Positions 1 through 5,994 of a stretch of DNA of 9,463 nucleotides are shown piece after piece. Under the pieces are notes generated by a model. It was not told where the DNA came from. It searched no databases and saw only the letters and a program-made list of their open reading frames with translations. Each line of letters begins with the position of its first letter. Position 1 is the first letter of the stretch. Origin of the DNA: a bacterium (GTDB taxonomy: Bacteria; CSSED10-310; JAJRTK01); contig JAJRTK010000211.1 of assembly GCA_024278345.1 (NCBI GenBank), positions 1-9,463 of the forward strand, written 5' to 3'. Position numbers and translations under genes: made by a program.

Positions 1-69
1 AGATCCGGTTGACAACTTCACCGCTGGGGCGGGCCTCCTTCCCGGCTCCGTGCAGCCCGGAGGGCGCTA

Positions 70-88
70 CACCGGCAAGATGCCGGTG
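70..88. repeat. REP-like perfect hairpin
   Basis: Seen: an 8-bp perfect stem, CACCGGCA (70-77) with TGCCGGTG (81-88), around the 3-nt loop AGA. It sits in the intergenic stretch upstream of the gene at 174. GC-rich short palindromes of this look (cACCGGCA...TGCCGGTGcc) are common dispersed intergenic repeats in several bacterial phyla; that comparison is from memory. No second copy was found in this window, so its repetitive nature is inferred. It has no T-tract and is unlikely to be an intrinsic terminator on the plus strand. Confidence 0.5.
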
Positions 89-106
89 CCACCGTTTCGG
101 CGAAGA

Positions 107-138
107 AAATTGTAAAGCAAAAACACGACAATTTGATA
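107..138 (+). promoter_or_regulatory. Candidate promoter with overlapping inverted-repeat operator
   Basis: Seen: perfect 7-bp arms AAATTGT (107-113) and ACAATTT (128-134), separated by 14 bp, so half-site centres are 21 bp or about two helical turns apart. A weak -35 (TTGTAA, 110-115) and a weak -10 (TTTGAT, 132-137, spacer 16) fall inside the two arms. The arrangement would suit a dimeric repressor occluding a promoter for the membrane protein gene at 174. The -10 match is poor and AT-rich arms can arise by chance, so this is a suggestion only. Confidence 0.3.
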
Positions 139-173
139 GGTTCCCCCTGTTCTATCCCCAAAGGAGAACTTCC

Positions 174-584
174 ATGAATTTTGCGCCCAAAAGCCTCTAT
201 CAATCGAGTACCGTCGCCATGGTCATCTTGACGGTGCTCATCTACGGTGGCGCCCGCTTTTTCGATGCTCCCCAGGAAGTCCTGGAAAAGATCCTTGTGG
301 TGGGTGTCGCTCTCATCGCCATTTTCATGCGCCGGGCCATCCGGCGAATTTTCAGCGACTTCCAAAAGACAGGAGAATCCGGCAAAAAAATCGCCAACAA
401 ACCACTCTACCGATCCATGACCGTTATCTCGTCGATCTTGACGGTCATTGCCTACTTCGTGGCCGACCACCTCAAGCCACCATCATCCCCCGAGGAAGTC
501 AAGGAAGCCATTCTCCTCATCGGCATCTGTGCCATCATCATCTACATGCGCCGTGCGATGATCGCCATCTTCCGGGACGTCTGA
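174..584 (+). CDS. Small four-helix membrane protein with internal tandem duplication, function unknown
   Basis: I do not recognise the family. The ATG at 174 is chosen because AAGGAGA (161-167) lies six bases upstream; the reading frame is open further upstream but that extension looks random and has no ribosome site. The 136-residue product has four hydrophobic segments, about residues 13-30, 37-51, 82-98 and 111-124. It consists of two copies of one unit: residues 6-63 align with 76-136 with a single 3-residue gap and about 28 identities in 58 positions. Both copies share LY.S.TV...ILTV..Y, a P.EV.E element, and a second helix ending in MRRA followed by IF.D. A Gly/Lys-rich linker (64-75) joins them. 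The two positively charged MRRA ends and short polar loops suggest an inner-membrane helical-hairpin protein with two similar hairpins. It converges on the histidine kinase gene with 37 bases between stops. Role unknown; a small channel, holin-like or scaffold protein cannot be distinguished. Confidence 0.8.
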   Translation: MNFAPKSLYQSSTVAMVILTVLIYGGARFFDAPQEVLEKILVVGVALIAIFMRRAIRRIFSDFQKTGESGKKIANKPLYRSMTVISSILTVIAYFVADHLKPPSSPEEVKEAILLIGICAIIIYMRRAMIAIFRDV

Positions 585-621
585 TCCCATCCAAAACCTG
601 GCCACCGGGAAAGATCCGCGG

Positions 622-1767
622 CTAACTGCTCTTGGTGGGGAGGGCGAACCAAAACATACTGCCGACGCCCACCTGGCTCTGGACTCCGATCCGCCCTCCA
701 TGAGCCTCGATGGCCAACTTGCAAAAAGCCAGGCCTAGTCCCGTGGAGCTTCTGGCACCGGCTTGCCGCGCCTGGACCGTGCCAAACTTCTCGAAGATCT
801 TCGTGTAGTATTCTGGCGGGATACCGGGGCCCGTATCCTGTACGGACACCACGGCCCAAGAGTTCTGTGTCGAGGCTTCCGGCTGCTGACCGGCGCTTTT
901 GTGGACCTCCCGGGCACTGATCTCCACACGCCCCCCTGACGGAGTAAACTTGAGGGCATTGTCCACGAGGTTGATGACAACCCTGCGCACAAGATTCGGG
1001 TCGGCATAGATGGGGAAGGCATCGGGTGGAATGAAAGAGACCATCTCCACCTTCCTCATGGACGCGATCCCGGACAAGGCGGGCTTCGCTTCGCTCCAAA
1101 TGCTGCCGATTCGCGTATCTTGGCACTTGATGTCGATTTTCCCGCTCTCGAGCTGATGCACCGTGAGCAAGTCGCTGATCAGGCGCTCCAAAATGCGCCC
1201 GCTCTCCTGCGCTTCCCCGATGTAACGTGCCTGCTTATCCGTGGCAGTCTTCTTGACCAGATCGAGGTATCCCAGAATGCTCTGGATGGGCGAGCGCAGG
1301 TCGTGGACAATAAGGTGCATGAGATTGTCCCGAAGGTTCTCCACGTCCCGAAGCTGGGAAAAGCTCCGCTCCAGGTCATTGTACAGGGACTTCATGCGAA
1401 CGGCATTCCCCACGCGGAGCATGAGGTCCTTGGGATCGATGGGCTTGGTCAAGTAATCGTCGGCGCCGGCGGAAATCCCCTGGAGCCGTTTATCTCGATC
1501 CGCCAGGGCCGTCGTCATGATAATGGGGATGATAGCGGTCTCCGGCGCCGCCTTCAGACGGCGGCAAACCTCGAAGCCGTCGATTCCCGGCATCATCACG
1601 TCCAACAGAATGAGATCGGGCGGCGTCTTTTGAACAAAGTCAATGGCGTCGTGGCCACGGTGAACAACCGACACGTCGTAGCCCGCGGCTGACAGATAAT
1701 CTTTGAGCATTCTTGAGATATGCTGATCATCTTCCGCAACCAAGATTTTCGCGGCTTGTTTATTCAT
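622..1767 (-). CDS. Hybrid response regulator-histidine kinase (REC-HisKA-HATPase_c), soluble
   Basis: A 381-residue cytosolic two-component protein with the receiver at the N-terminus and the kinase at the C-terminus. Seen: receiver domain about 7-120 with acidic pair D13/D14, phospho-acceptor D56 in LLDVMMPG, T85/T86 and K108; a helical linker; HisKA dimerisation helix with phospho-accepting H155 in the H-box HDLRSP; HATPase_c domain with N-box N266/N270, G1 box DTGPG (311-315), an F-box around 325-328 and G2 box GLGL (343-346). All catalytic motifs are intact. There are no transmembrane segments, so the input is probably phosphotransfer to D56 from another kinase, or a partner protein. The ATG at 1767 lies 20 bases after the channel gene's stop and lacks a good Shine-Dalgarno; a TTG at 1791 overlapping that stop is an alternative. 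Both point to translational coupling with the channel gene. No cognate output regulator is in the window, so the target is unknown. Confidence 0.92.
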   Translation of the reverse strand: MNKQAAKILVAEDDQHISRMLKDYLSAAGYDVSVVHRGHDAIDFVQKTPPDLILLDVMMPGIDGFEVCRRLKAAPETAIIPIIMTTALADRDKRLQGISAGADDYLTKPIDPKDLMLRVGNAVRMKSLYNDLERSFSQLRDVENLRDNLMHLIVHDLRSPIQSILGYLDLVKKTATDKQARYIGEAQESGRILERLISDLLTVHQLESGKIDIKCQDTRIGSIWSEAKPALSGIASMRKVEMVSFIPPDAFPIYADPNLVRRVVINLVDNALKFTPSGGRVEISAREVHKSAGQQPEASTQNSWAVVSVQDTGPGIPPEYYTKIFEKFGTVQARQAGARSSTGLGLAFCKLAIEAHGGRIGVQSQVGVGSMFWFALPTKSS

Positions 1768-1787
1768 CGTTGGGGTCCAGGCTGGAG

Positions 1788-2783
1788 TCAAGAGGATTCA
1801 GCAACTTGCCGACAACGTTCCACGGCACTCAACGGACCAATAGCCACCAGAATATCCCCTTCTCGGAGCAACTCCGTGGGGCTGGGGTTGAAAACAGCTT
1901 TGTCGTCACGTTTCAGGCCGATCACCATGATTTCAAACTTTTTGCGGATATCCGCTCCGGCGAGGGATCTTCCCAGGAAGGGCGAACGCGCCCCAAGCTC
2001 GATCTCCTCCAGCACGAGATCTTTGTCTTCGTATTCCAGGGATATATCAAGAAAATCAGACAAGGTAGGCTTCATCGCCGACAACGCCAATCGATTGCCA
2101 CCGAGGCGATACGGATTGAGCACCTTGTCCGCGCCGGCCAGACGCAGCCGCCCCTCGGCACCCTCCTCCAACGCGCGGGCAATGATTCGAAGCGATGGGT
2201 TGAGCTGCCTTGCCAGCAGTACTGTATAAACGTTATGGGCGTCATCGGGCAAACAGACGATGAGCCCCTTGGCCCGACCAATCCCGGCCTCTCGAAGAGC
2301 CAACTCCGTCGAGGCATCTCCCTGAACATTGGCAATGCCGTGCAGCCTAAGCTCCTGGGTGCTCTCCAGGCTCAGGTCCACCACCACCAATGGCTCCCGA
2401 TTGTGCTGGATCCTCTCCACGGCCCAACGCCCCATCCTCCCGTAACCACAAATGATGAAATGGCCATGGAGCTTCCTCATCTTTTCCCTCCCGAGGCCCA
2501 TCAGCCGCAAAACCTCGCTCTCCAGTATGCTCCTGGCGAACTCCGTGCCCACCCAAAAAATGATCCCAATCCCCCCGACACCCAAGGCCATCGTAAAATA
2601 ACGGCCCGCGCGGGAAAGAGGAAAGACCTCACCAAACCCGATGGTCGTCACCGTGATGAATGTCATGTAAAAAGCATCTTCCCAGGGAGCGCCCTCCAGA
2701 AGATGATACCCCGTGGCACCGCTAACAATGATGCCTCCCACAACAAAGCTGATGGCCAACCGTGGAGTGCGGCTCCGATTCAC
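1788..2783 (-). CDS. Two-transmembrane potassium channel with RCK (TrkA_N/TrkA_C) domains
   Basis: A 331-residue MthK/Kch-like K+ channel subunit, expected to form a tetramer in the inner membrane with a cytosolic gating ring. Seen: TM1 about residues 8-26, pore helix and selectivity filter T47-I-G-F-G51 followed by E52, TM2 about 62-80, then an RCK domain with Rossmann motif G113-Y-G115-R-M-G118 and D136 at the end of the second strand (usual for NAD or adenine nucleotide binding), and a TrkA_C-type domain about 250-330. There is no voltage-sensor segment. The GTG at 2783 is chosen because GGAGGTG lies just upstream with suitable spacing; an open frame continues to 2873 but its 30 extra residues have no ribosome site. 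The receiver-kinase gene follows after 20 bases, suggesting a shared transcript. A Trk-type accessory protein is less likely because the pore is present in the same chain. Confidence 0.9.
   Translation of the reverse strand: MNRSRTPRLAISFVVGGIIVSGATGYHLLEGAPWEDAFYMTFITVTTIGFGEVFPLSRAGRYFTMALGVGGIGIIFWVGTEFARSILESEVLRLMGLGREKMRKLHGHFIICGYGRMGRWAVERIQHNREPLVVVDLSLESTQELRLHGIANVQGDASTELALREAGIGRAKGLIVCLPDDAHNVYTVLLARQLNPSLRIIARALEEGAEGRLRLAGADKVLNPYRLGGNRLALSAMKPTLSDFLDISLEYEDKDLVLEEIELGARSPFLGRSLAGADIRKKFEIMVIGLKRDDKAVFNPSPTELLREGDILVAIGPLSAVERCRQVAESS
2478..2491 (-). promoter_or_regulatory. Internal Shine-Dalgarno and ATG for a free RCK domain
   Basis: Seen: inside the channel gene, GGAGG (2491-2487) is followed by exactly six bases and an in-frame ATG (2480-2478), encoding Met102, six residues before the first RCK strand (FIICGYG). 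Known: MthK uses an internal start (Met107) at the same structural position to make a soluble RCK subunit for its octameric gating ring. Inferred: this gene may also yield a ~230-residue soluble RCK protein. The GGGAGG bases also encode Gly-Arg, so the match may be coincidental. Confidence 0.45.
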
Positions 2784-2825
2784 AATCCCACCTCCCGCGC
2801 CATCCAAAGATCCCATACATCCACA

Positions 2826-2855
2826 AATATATACATATACCCGCCAACAAAGAAA
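2826..2855 (-). promoter_or_regulatory. Possible promoter of the channel-kinase operon
   Basis: An AT-rich patch stands out against the GC-rich surroundings about 45-70 bases upstream of the GTG at 2783. On the minus strand TATATT (2831-2826) could be a -10; the -35 region at about 2855-2850 is only pyrimidine-rich and matches poorly. The position is right for the divergent operon, but the sequence evidence is thin. Confidence 0.3.
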
Positions 2856-2973
2856 GCCCAACACCAACCGCACGGGAAAGCTCCGGGCTGGTTTTCGGCC
2901 CTATCACGGGAAATCCGCCACGGAATGACAGGGTTCCCGGGACTGTGATCCGCTGGCTCACCGGAACCATCCT

Positions 2974-3002
2974 TTGGCAAAGAAAGAGGATTCTCCTATA
3001 CT
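2974..3002 (+). promoter_or_regulatory. Near-consensus sigma-70 promoter of the J-domain gene
   Basis: Seen: -35 TTGGCA (2974-2979), a 17-base spacer, and -10 TATACT (2997-3002), each hexamer matching the consensus at five of six positions. The expected transcription start is about 3009, giving a ~75-base leader before the ATG at 3084. It is the best-matching promoter in the window and points only toward the J-domain gene. Confidence 0.72.
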
Positions 3003-3011
3003 ATTGGCCTC

Positions 3012-3050
3012 ATGCCAACCGCGACAAGCGATGGTCCCATGGACGACTAA
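3012..3050 (+). CDS. Possible 12-codon leader ORF
   Basis: An ATG at 3012 opens a 12-residue frame ending with TAA at 3050, within the leader of the J-domain mRNA. It begins only about three bases after the predicted transcription start, so it would be translated essentially leaderless. No run of a single amino acid or classical attenuator follows. It may be a chance ATG; it is listed because of its exact placement. Confidence 0.15.
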   Translation: MPTATSDGPMDD

Positions 3051-3083
3051 AAAACCTGACTCCCCGAACGGGCGACTTCCGCG

Positions 3084-3620
3084 ATGAATCGAAGAAGACA
3101 AGGCAAGTTTCAAGATTTCCTGAGCCGAAACCGCTCGATTTCACAGAGAATCTTCGACGAAGGCGTTCACCACCACGACGCCTCGCTCCAGCAGCTCAAG
3201 CGATTTCCCACGGACCTGTTCGGGCCTGGTGGAGAGGAACACGACCCGAAGATCTGGGAAGAATACACCCACTGGACCGAAACGCTGGCCTCAAGCCAGA
3301 GAATGGATTTTCAAGCCCGTTGGAGATTCGAGGATTGGCAACGGCGATGGCTCCAGCGGCTACGGTCCGCGCGCTGGCGGAAGGCGCCACCCCGCGGGCA
3401 GGGTCACGAATCGCCACATCACCAAGTCCCTGGCTCGATGGAAAAGGATCTCCTCTTCAACACTCTTGGCCTTGGGCCTTCGGCCAGCAACGAGGAGATC
3501 AAAGCCGCCTACCGAGAGCTGGCCAGCCGCTTCCATCCCGACCGCGAAGGGGGAGATACGGCCAAGATGCAAGAGCTCAACGCCGCCTACGAAGGACTGC
3601 GGCAACTCCGAGGATTCTGA
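3084..3620 (+). CDS. C-terminal J-domain (DnaJ-like) co-chaperone protein
   Basis: A 178-residue protein with a J domain at its C-terminus, about residues 122-175. Seen: a helix II-like stretch EEIKAAYRELASRF, the invariant HPD motif at 151-153, and the helix III signature MQELNAAYEGLR. HPD is the contact that stimulates ATP hydrolysis by DnaK/Hsp70. The N-terminal ~110 residues have no recognised domain; they are rich in Arg, Trp and charged residues, include HHH at 29-31, and have no membrane segment. There is no Gly/Phe-rich region, zinc finger or DnaJ C-terminal domain, so this is a class C J-protein in which the N-terminal part probably selects the client. The ATG at 3084 lacks a clear Shine-Dalgarno but is the only reasonable start. 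It is transcribed alone from the promoter at 2974-3002 and converges on the RelA/SpoT gene. Confidence 0.82.
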   Translation: MNRRRQGKFQDFLSRNRSISQRIFDEGVHHHDASLQQLKRFPTDLFGPGGEEHDPKIWEEYTHWTETLASSQRMDFQARWRFEDWQRRWLQRLRSARWRKAPPRGQGHESPHHQVPGSMEKDLLFNTLGLGPSASNEEIKAAYRELASRFHPDREGGDTAKMQELNAAYEGLRQLRGF

Positions 3621-3778
3621 TGATCCGGGGTGTCACGTCAACGGTGAGGGACGACCGAACCCAAGGCGATGAAGAAGTGAGCGGAACGTAAGAGGGGAAG
3701 CTCGCACGGCAGGCCCGGGTCATGCCGTGGGTGCGGATATCAACGAGAGGCAAGTGACCGAATTCCGGTCGAAAGAGG
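3621..3778 (+). other. Structured non-coding stretch, possibly a ribozyme or intron remnant
   Basis: No coding sequence is supported between the J-domain stop and the rel stop. The plus strand can form CACGGCA (3705-3711) with TGCCGTG (3723-3729), and GACCG (3756-3760) with CGGTC (3766-3770). Purine-rich connectors such as GCGGAACGTAAG and GATATCAACGAGAGG give it the look of a folded RNA. The style recalls bacterial group II intron domain I, but I see no reverse transcriptase, no domain V and no defined ends. It runs directly into the repeat copy beginning at 3779. Confidence 0.3.
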
Positions 3779-3900
3779 CTTTTGGGGCATGGAGAAGGCG
3801 TCAAGGGCGATGATATGCGAGCAGCGGTCGGCCGGATGGACGCCGATGGGAGCGGAACGCAACACCAAGAAAAAAGGTTACCGAGAACCTTGCGCAAAAC
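3779..3900 (+). repeat. Non-coding repeat, copy A (inverted relative to copy B)
   Basis: Copy A begins with CTTTTGGGG (3779-3787). Its core, 3817-3871, matches the minus strand of 6092-6039 at 47 of 55 aligned positions, including 11 identical bases (GCGAGCAGCGG) and 16 identical bases (3843-3858). Weaker similarity continues to about 3900. Single-base gaps shift the frame between copies, so conservation is at nucleotide level rather than as protein. The 3' end of the rel gene, including its stop codon, lies inside this copy. Confidence 0.8.
3870..3891 (-). terminator. Weak intrinsic terminator of the rel gene
   Basis: On the minus strand AAGGTT (3891-3886), a six-base loop and AACCTT (3879-3874) form a 6-bp stem, followed by a run of T ending at 3870; the last stem bases overlap the T-run. 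The rel TAA stop (3880-3878) is part of the hairpin. The stem has only two G:C pairs, so termination would be partial at best. Confidence 0.35.
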
Positions 3901-5938
3901 GAGGACCACTCTCCGAATTCCGACGCCGACGTAAACTCCAAAAAATGGATCGGAGACCGGGTATTTGCCGCAACCTGGAGGCCACATTGGCAAGGGTGTG
4001 GAGATCGATGCTGATCGCCTGGAGCATGACGACCCCTTCCCCTCTTTCTTTATGGGCATTGAGGCCGCTGAGGCTAAACCCTTGAAACGGCATCAGTACA
4101 TCGGCTGCCAGGGCGGGACGATCAGCCCCCCGGATTTCCAAGTAGATGACCGGAAGAGGATCGGAAAAACGCCAACAAGCCGGAAGGCGCCGCTTATTTT
4201 TCCGCAGGATCCCACACGACTCCAGATGAAGCGAACCCCCTTGGCCCGCAATCAGCTCACACCGGATGGGCTCCCCGGGCAAGGGCGAACAAGAACAGGT
4301 CGTCTGAAAGAAGGGGTCCCTCTCGGTCACTTCCGCGCAAAACCCCTGGTACAACTCGCTTCGGCTGAGCCGAGTCAACGGCTTGAAGGCGGGAAGGATC
4401 TCCACCCAGCGATGAAGCTGCTTCGGGCCACCGTAGAGGAATTCCTCCAGCATTTCCTCGGAGATCCGTGCGAACGCCTCTCGCCCATCCTCCGCCAAAA
4501 GGGTCTCCACGTGGGGTTTTAGCAACCGCCGTGCCAACTCCACGGCCCTGCTCTGAATCGCTTGCGCCAGTGCTCGTTGAATCGCTTGCCGCGCCACAAC
4601 CGTCCGGGGAAGTTCCATCCAATACCGCTCTGGCCCCGCCTCGGGCGACGTCAAAACTTCCACGACATCTCCGTCGGACAGTCCGTGCTCGATACCCACC
4701 ACGCGGCCATTGACCACGGCTCCTGTCATGTGCAACCCGAGGTCGGTATGGATCTGAAACGCGAAGTCAAGAGCCGTGGCGCCGCCAGGAAGATGGATTC
4801 GATCTCCAGCGGGCGTCAAAAGCTGTATCCCTCCCTGCGCCGCAAGATGCGACATCACATCTTCCACGCGGAGATCCTGCTCCTCGGTCATCTGGGCCAG
4901 CATATCCAGATACCGCCGATAGTAGCTGAAAGCCTTGGGCTGCTCGAGAAACCGGTGGAGCACGCCGTCTTCGTTACACCGCTGCATTTCCCGGGTAGCG
5001 ATGCGAACTTTGTGGCTCCCCTGAAGATAGATGGTCGTGTGGAGAGACCGGTAATCATTGGCCTTGGGGTTAGCGATGTAATCGAAGACCTGACTGGGTA
5101 AGACGCGAAGCCTCCGGTGGATGACGCCGAACGCCTGGTACACCTGCTCCGGCGTGTCGGTAAGAACCAACAGATCATAATGCGACGATGGATCAATATC
5201 GACCTTCAGTTTTCCCGATTCCCTGTCGTAAAACATCCCGAACGGACGCCATGCAATCCGAACTTCAAACTGTGGCAGCTCCCTCTCCAAGCTCTGGAGG
5301 GCGCGACCCGCCTCGGCCAAGAGGTTCTCATCAGCCCGCTGTCGATGAAGAATCTCCAGCTCCCCGGGCTGGAGCACCCTCAAGATCAAATCCTGGATCT
5401 GCCTTGCCACGGCCCACATGCCAAGACGCTTAGCGATATCGGCGTAGAGAAACGACTCCCGGGCCTTCCGTTTCCTTTTCTTCGGTGGCAAAGCATCCAG
5501 CGTCCGCAAGTTGTGAAGCCTGTCGAAAACCTTGATGATCAGGACACGAATGTCCAGGGCGGCACGACTGAGAAGCTTATGATAGGTGAGCACAGCCTCT
5601 CCGGGTCCCTTGGTCGCCTTGGTGACACCATCGATAATTCGAGCAAGTGCAGGCCCATACACCTCGCTGATGCTCTCCAGGCTCGCGCTAGTATCCTCCA
5701 CGGTATCGTGAATAAGCGCTCCAAGAATCGTCAGCTCGTCCAGCCCGGCGCGGGCACAATACAATGCCACCATGAACGGGTGAGTAATATAGGGCTCCCC
5801 GCTCTTTCGAGCCTGCCCGCGATGCAACTCCTCCGCATGGTGAGCCGCGGCGCGAATGCGTCCCAATTCACCATCGGGATAGATGCGCTGGAAGGTTTCC
5901 AGGATCTCCGCCAAAAGGGTTTCTGCTCGCTCATCCAT
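3878..5938 (-). CDS. Long RelA/SpoT homologue: intact (p)ppGpp hydrolase, degenerate synthetase
   Basis: A 686-residue stringent-response protein with the full long-RSH layout. Seen: HD hydrolase domain about 25-180 with R44, H53 (THP), H77-D78, E81-D82, and D139-R-L-H-N143, all expected Mn2+ and substrate residues; synthetase-fold region about 220-340; TGS about 368-430 with H397; helical region; Cys-rich domain with C548-S-C550, H571 and C575; ACT domain about 595-668. In the synthetase region the usual R.K...SI..K ATP loop reads RPFGMFYD, the Arg after the catalytic Asp strand is lost (YDLLVL, 254-259), and the catalytic Glu of VE(V/I)QIRT is replaced by Lys (HKVRIATREM, 309-318), while the substrate-loop DYIANPKANDYRSLHTT survives. 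Predicted role: ppGpp degradation with ribosome/tRNA-sensing regions retained, as in SpoT proteins reported to have lost synthesis. The ATG at 5938 has no Shine-Dalgarno. The last ~17 residues are Arg/Ser-rich and partly encoded by repeat copy A. Confidence 0.93.
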   Translation of the reverse strand: MDERAETLLAEILETFQRIYPDGELGRIRAAAHHAEELHRGQARKSGEPYITHPFMVALYCARAGLDELTILGALIHDTVEDTSASLESISEVYGPALARIIDGVTKATKGPGEAVLTYHKLLSRAALDIRVLIIKVFDRLHNLRTLDALPPKKRKRKARESFLYADIAKRLGMWAVARQIQDLILRVLQPGELEILHRQRADENLLAEAGRALQSLERELPQFEVRIAWRPFGMFYDRESGKLKVDIDPSSHYDLLVLTDTPEQVYQAFGVIHRRLRVLPSQVFDYIANPKANDYRSLHTTIYLQGSHKVRIATREMQRCNEDGVLHRFLEQPKAFSYYRRYLDMLAQMTEEQDLRVEDVMSHLAAQGGIQLLTPAGDRIHLPGGATALDFAFQIHTDLGLHMTGAVVNGRVVGIEHGLSDGDVVEVLTSPEAGPERYWMELPRTVVARQAIQRALAQAIQSRAVELARRLLKPHVETLLAEDGREAFARISEEMLEEFLYGGPKQLHRWVEILPAFKPLTRLSRSELYQGFCAEVTERDPFFQTTCSCSPLPGEPIRCELIAGQGGSLHLESCGILRKNKRRLPACWRFSDPLPVIYLEIRGADRPALAADVLMPFQGFSLSGLNAHKERGEGVVMLQAISIDLHTLANVASRLRQIPGLRSIFWSLRRRRNSESGPRFAQGSR

Positions 5939-5944
5939 AAAAAA

Positions 5945-5950
5945 AGTGTA
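5945..5950 (-). promoter_or_regulatory. Possible -10 box placing the rel transcript start at its ATG
   Basis: On the minus strand TACACT (5950-5945) is followed by six T and then the ATG at 5938, so the A of ATG lies seven bases after the -10 box, the usual transcription start distance. No Shine-Dalgarno exists upstream of the ATG. Together these suggest a leaderless mRNA. The region 17-18 bases upstream (about 5974-5968, TGGAAG-like) is a poor -35. Confidence 0.4.
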
Positions 5951-5994
5951 ACGGGTTTTTCCGCCAGCTTCCAGGACACACCCAAAAAATCCGG

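Noticed and set aside
9-14. Consensus -35 hexamer TTGACA at the left edge
   Set aside because: No -10-like sequence occurs 16-18 bases downstream; that region is GC-rich.
2934-2947. 14-base direct repeat TTCCCGGGACTGTG, also at 9289-9302
   Set aside because: A single exact 14-mer match in a 9.5-kb GC-rich window is plausible by chance and the flanks do not match.
1713-2948. 411-codon plus-strand open frame opposite the channel gene
   Set aside because: It is antisense to a convincing RCK channel, has Pro/Arg/His-rich low-information composition and no ribosome site; it is a frame shadow of GC-rich codons.
2762-3691. 309-codon plus-strand frame overlapping the J-domain gene
   Set aside because: The other frame encodes a J domain with HPD; this frame spans the promoter region and is Pro/Arg-rich.
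3789-4085. 98-codon plus-strand frame inside repeat copy A
   Set aside because: Some peptide similarity to the frame of copy B is seen, but single-base gaps put the most conserved DNA in different frames, so protein conservation is not supported.
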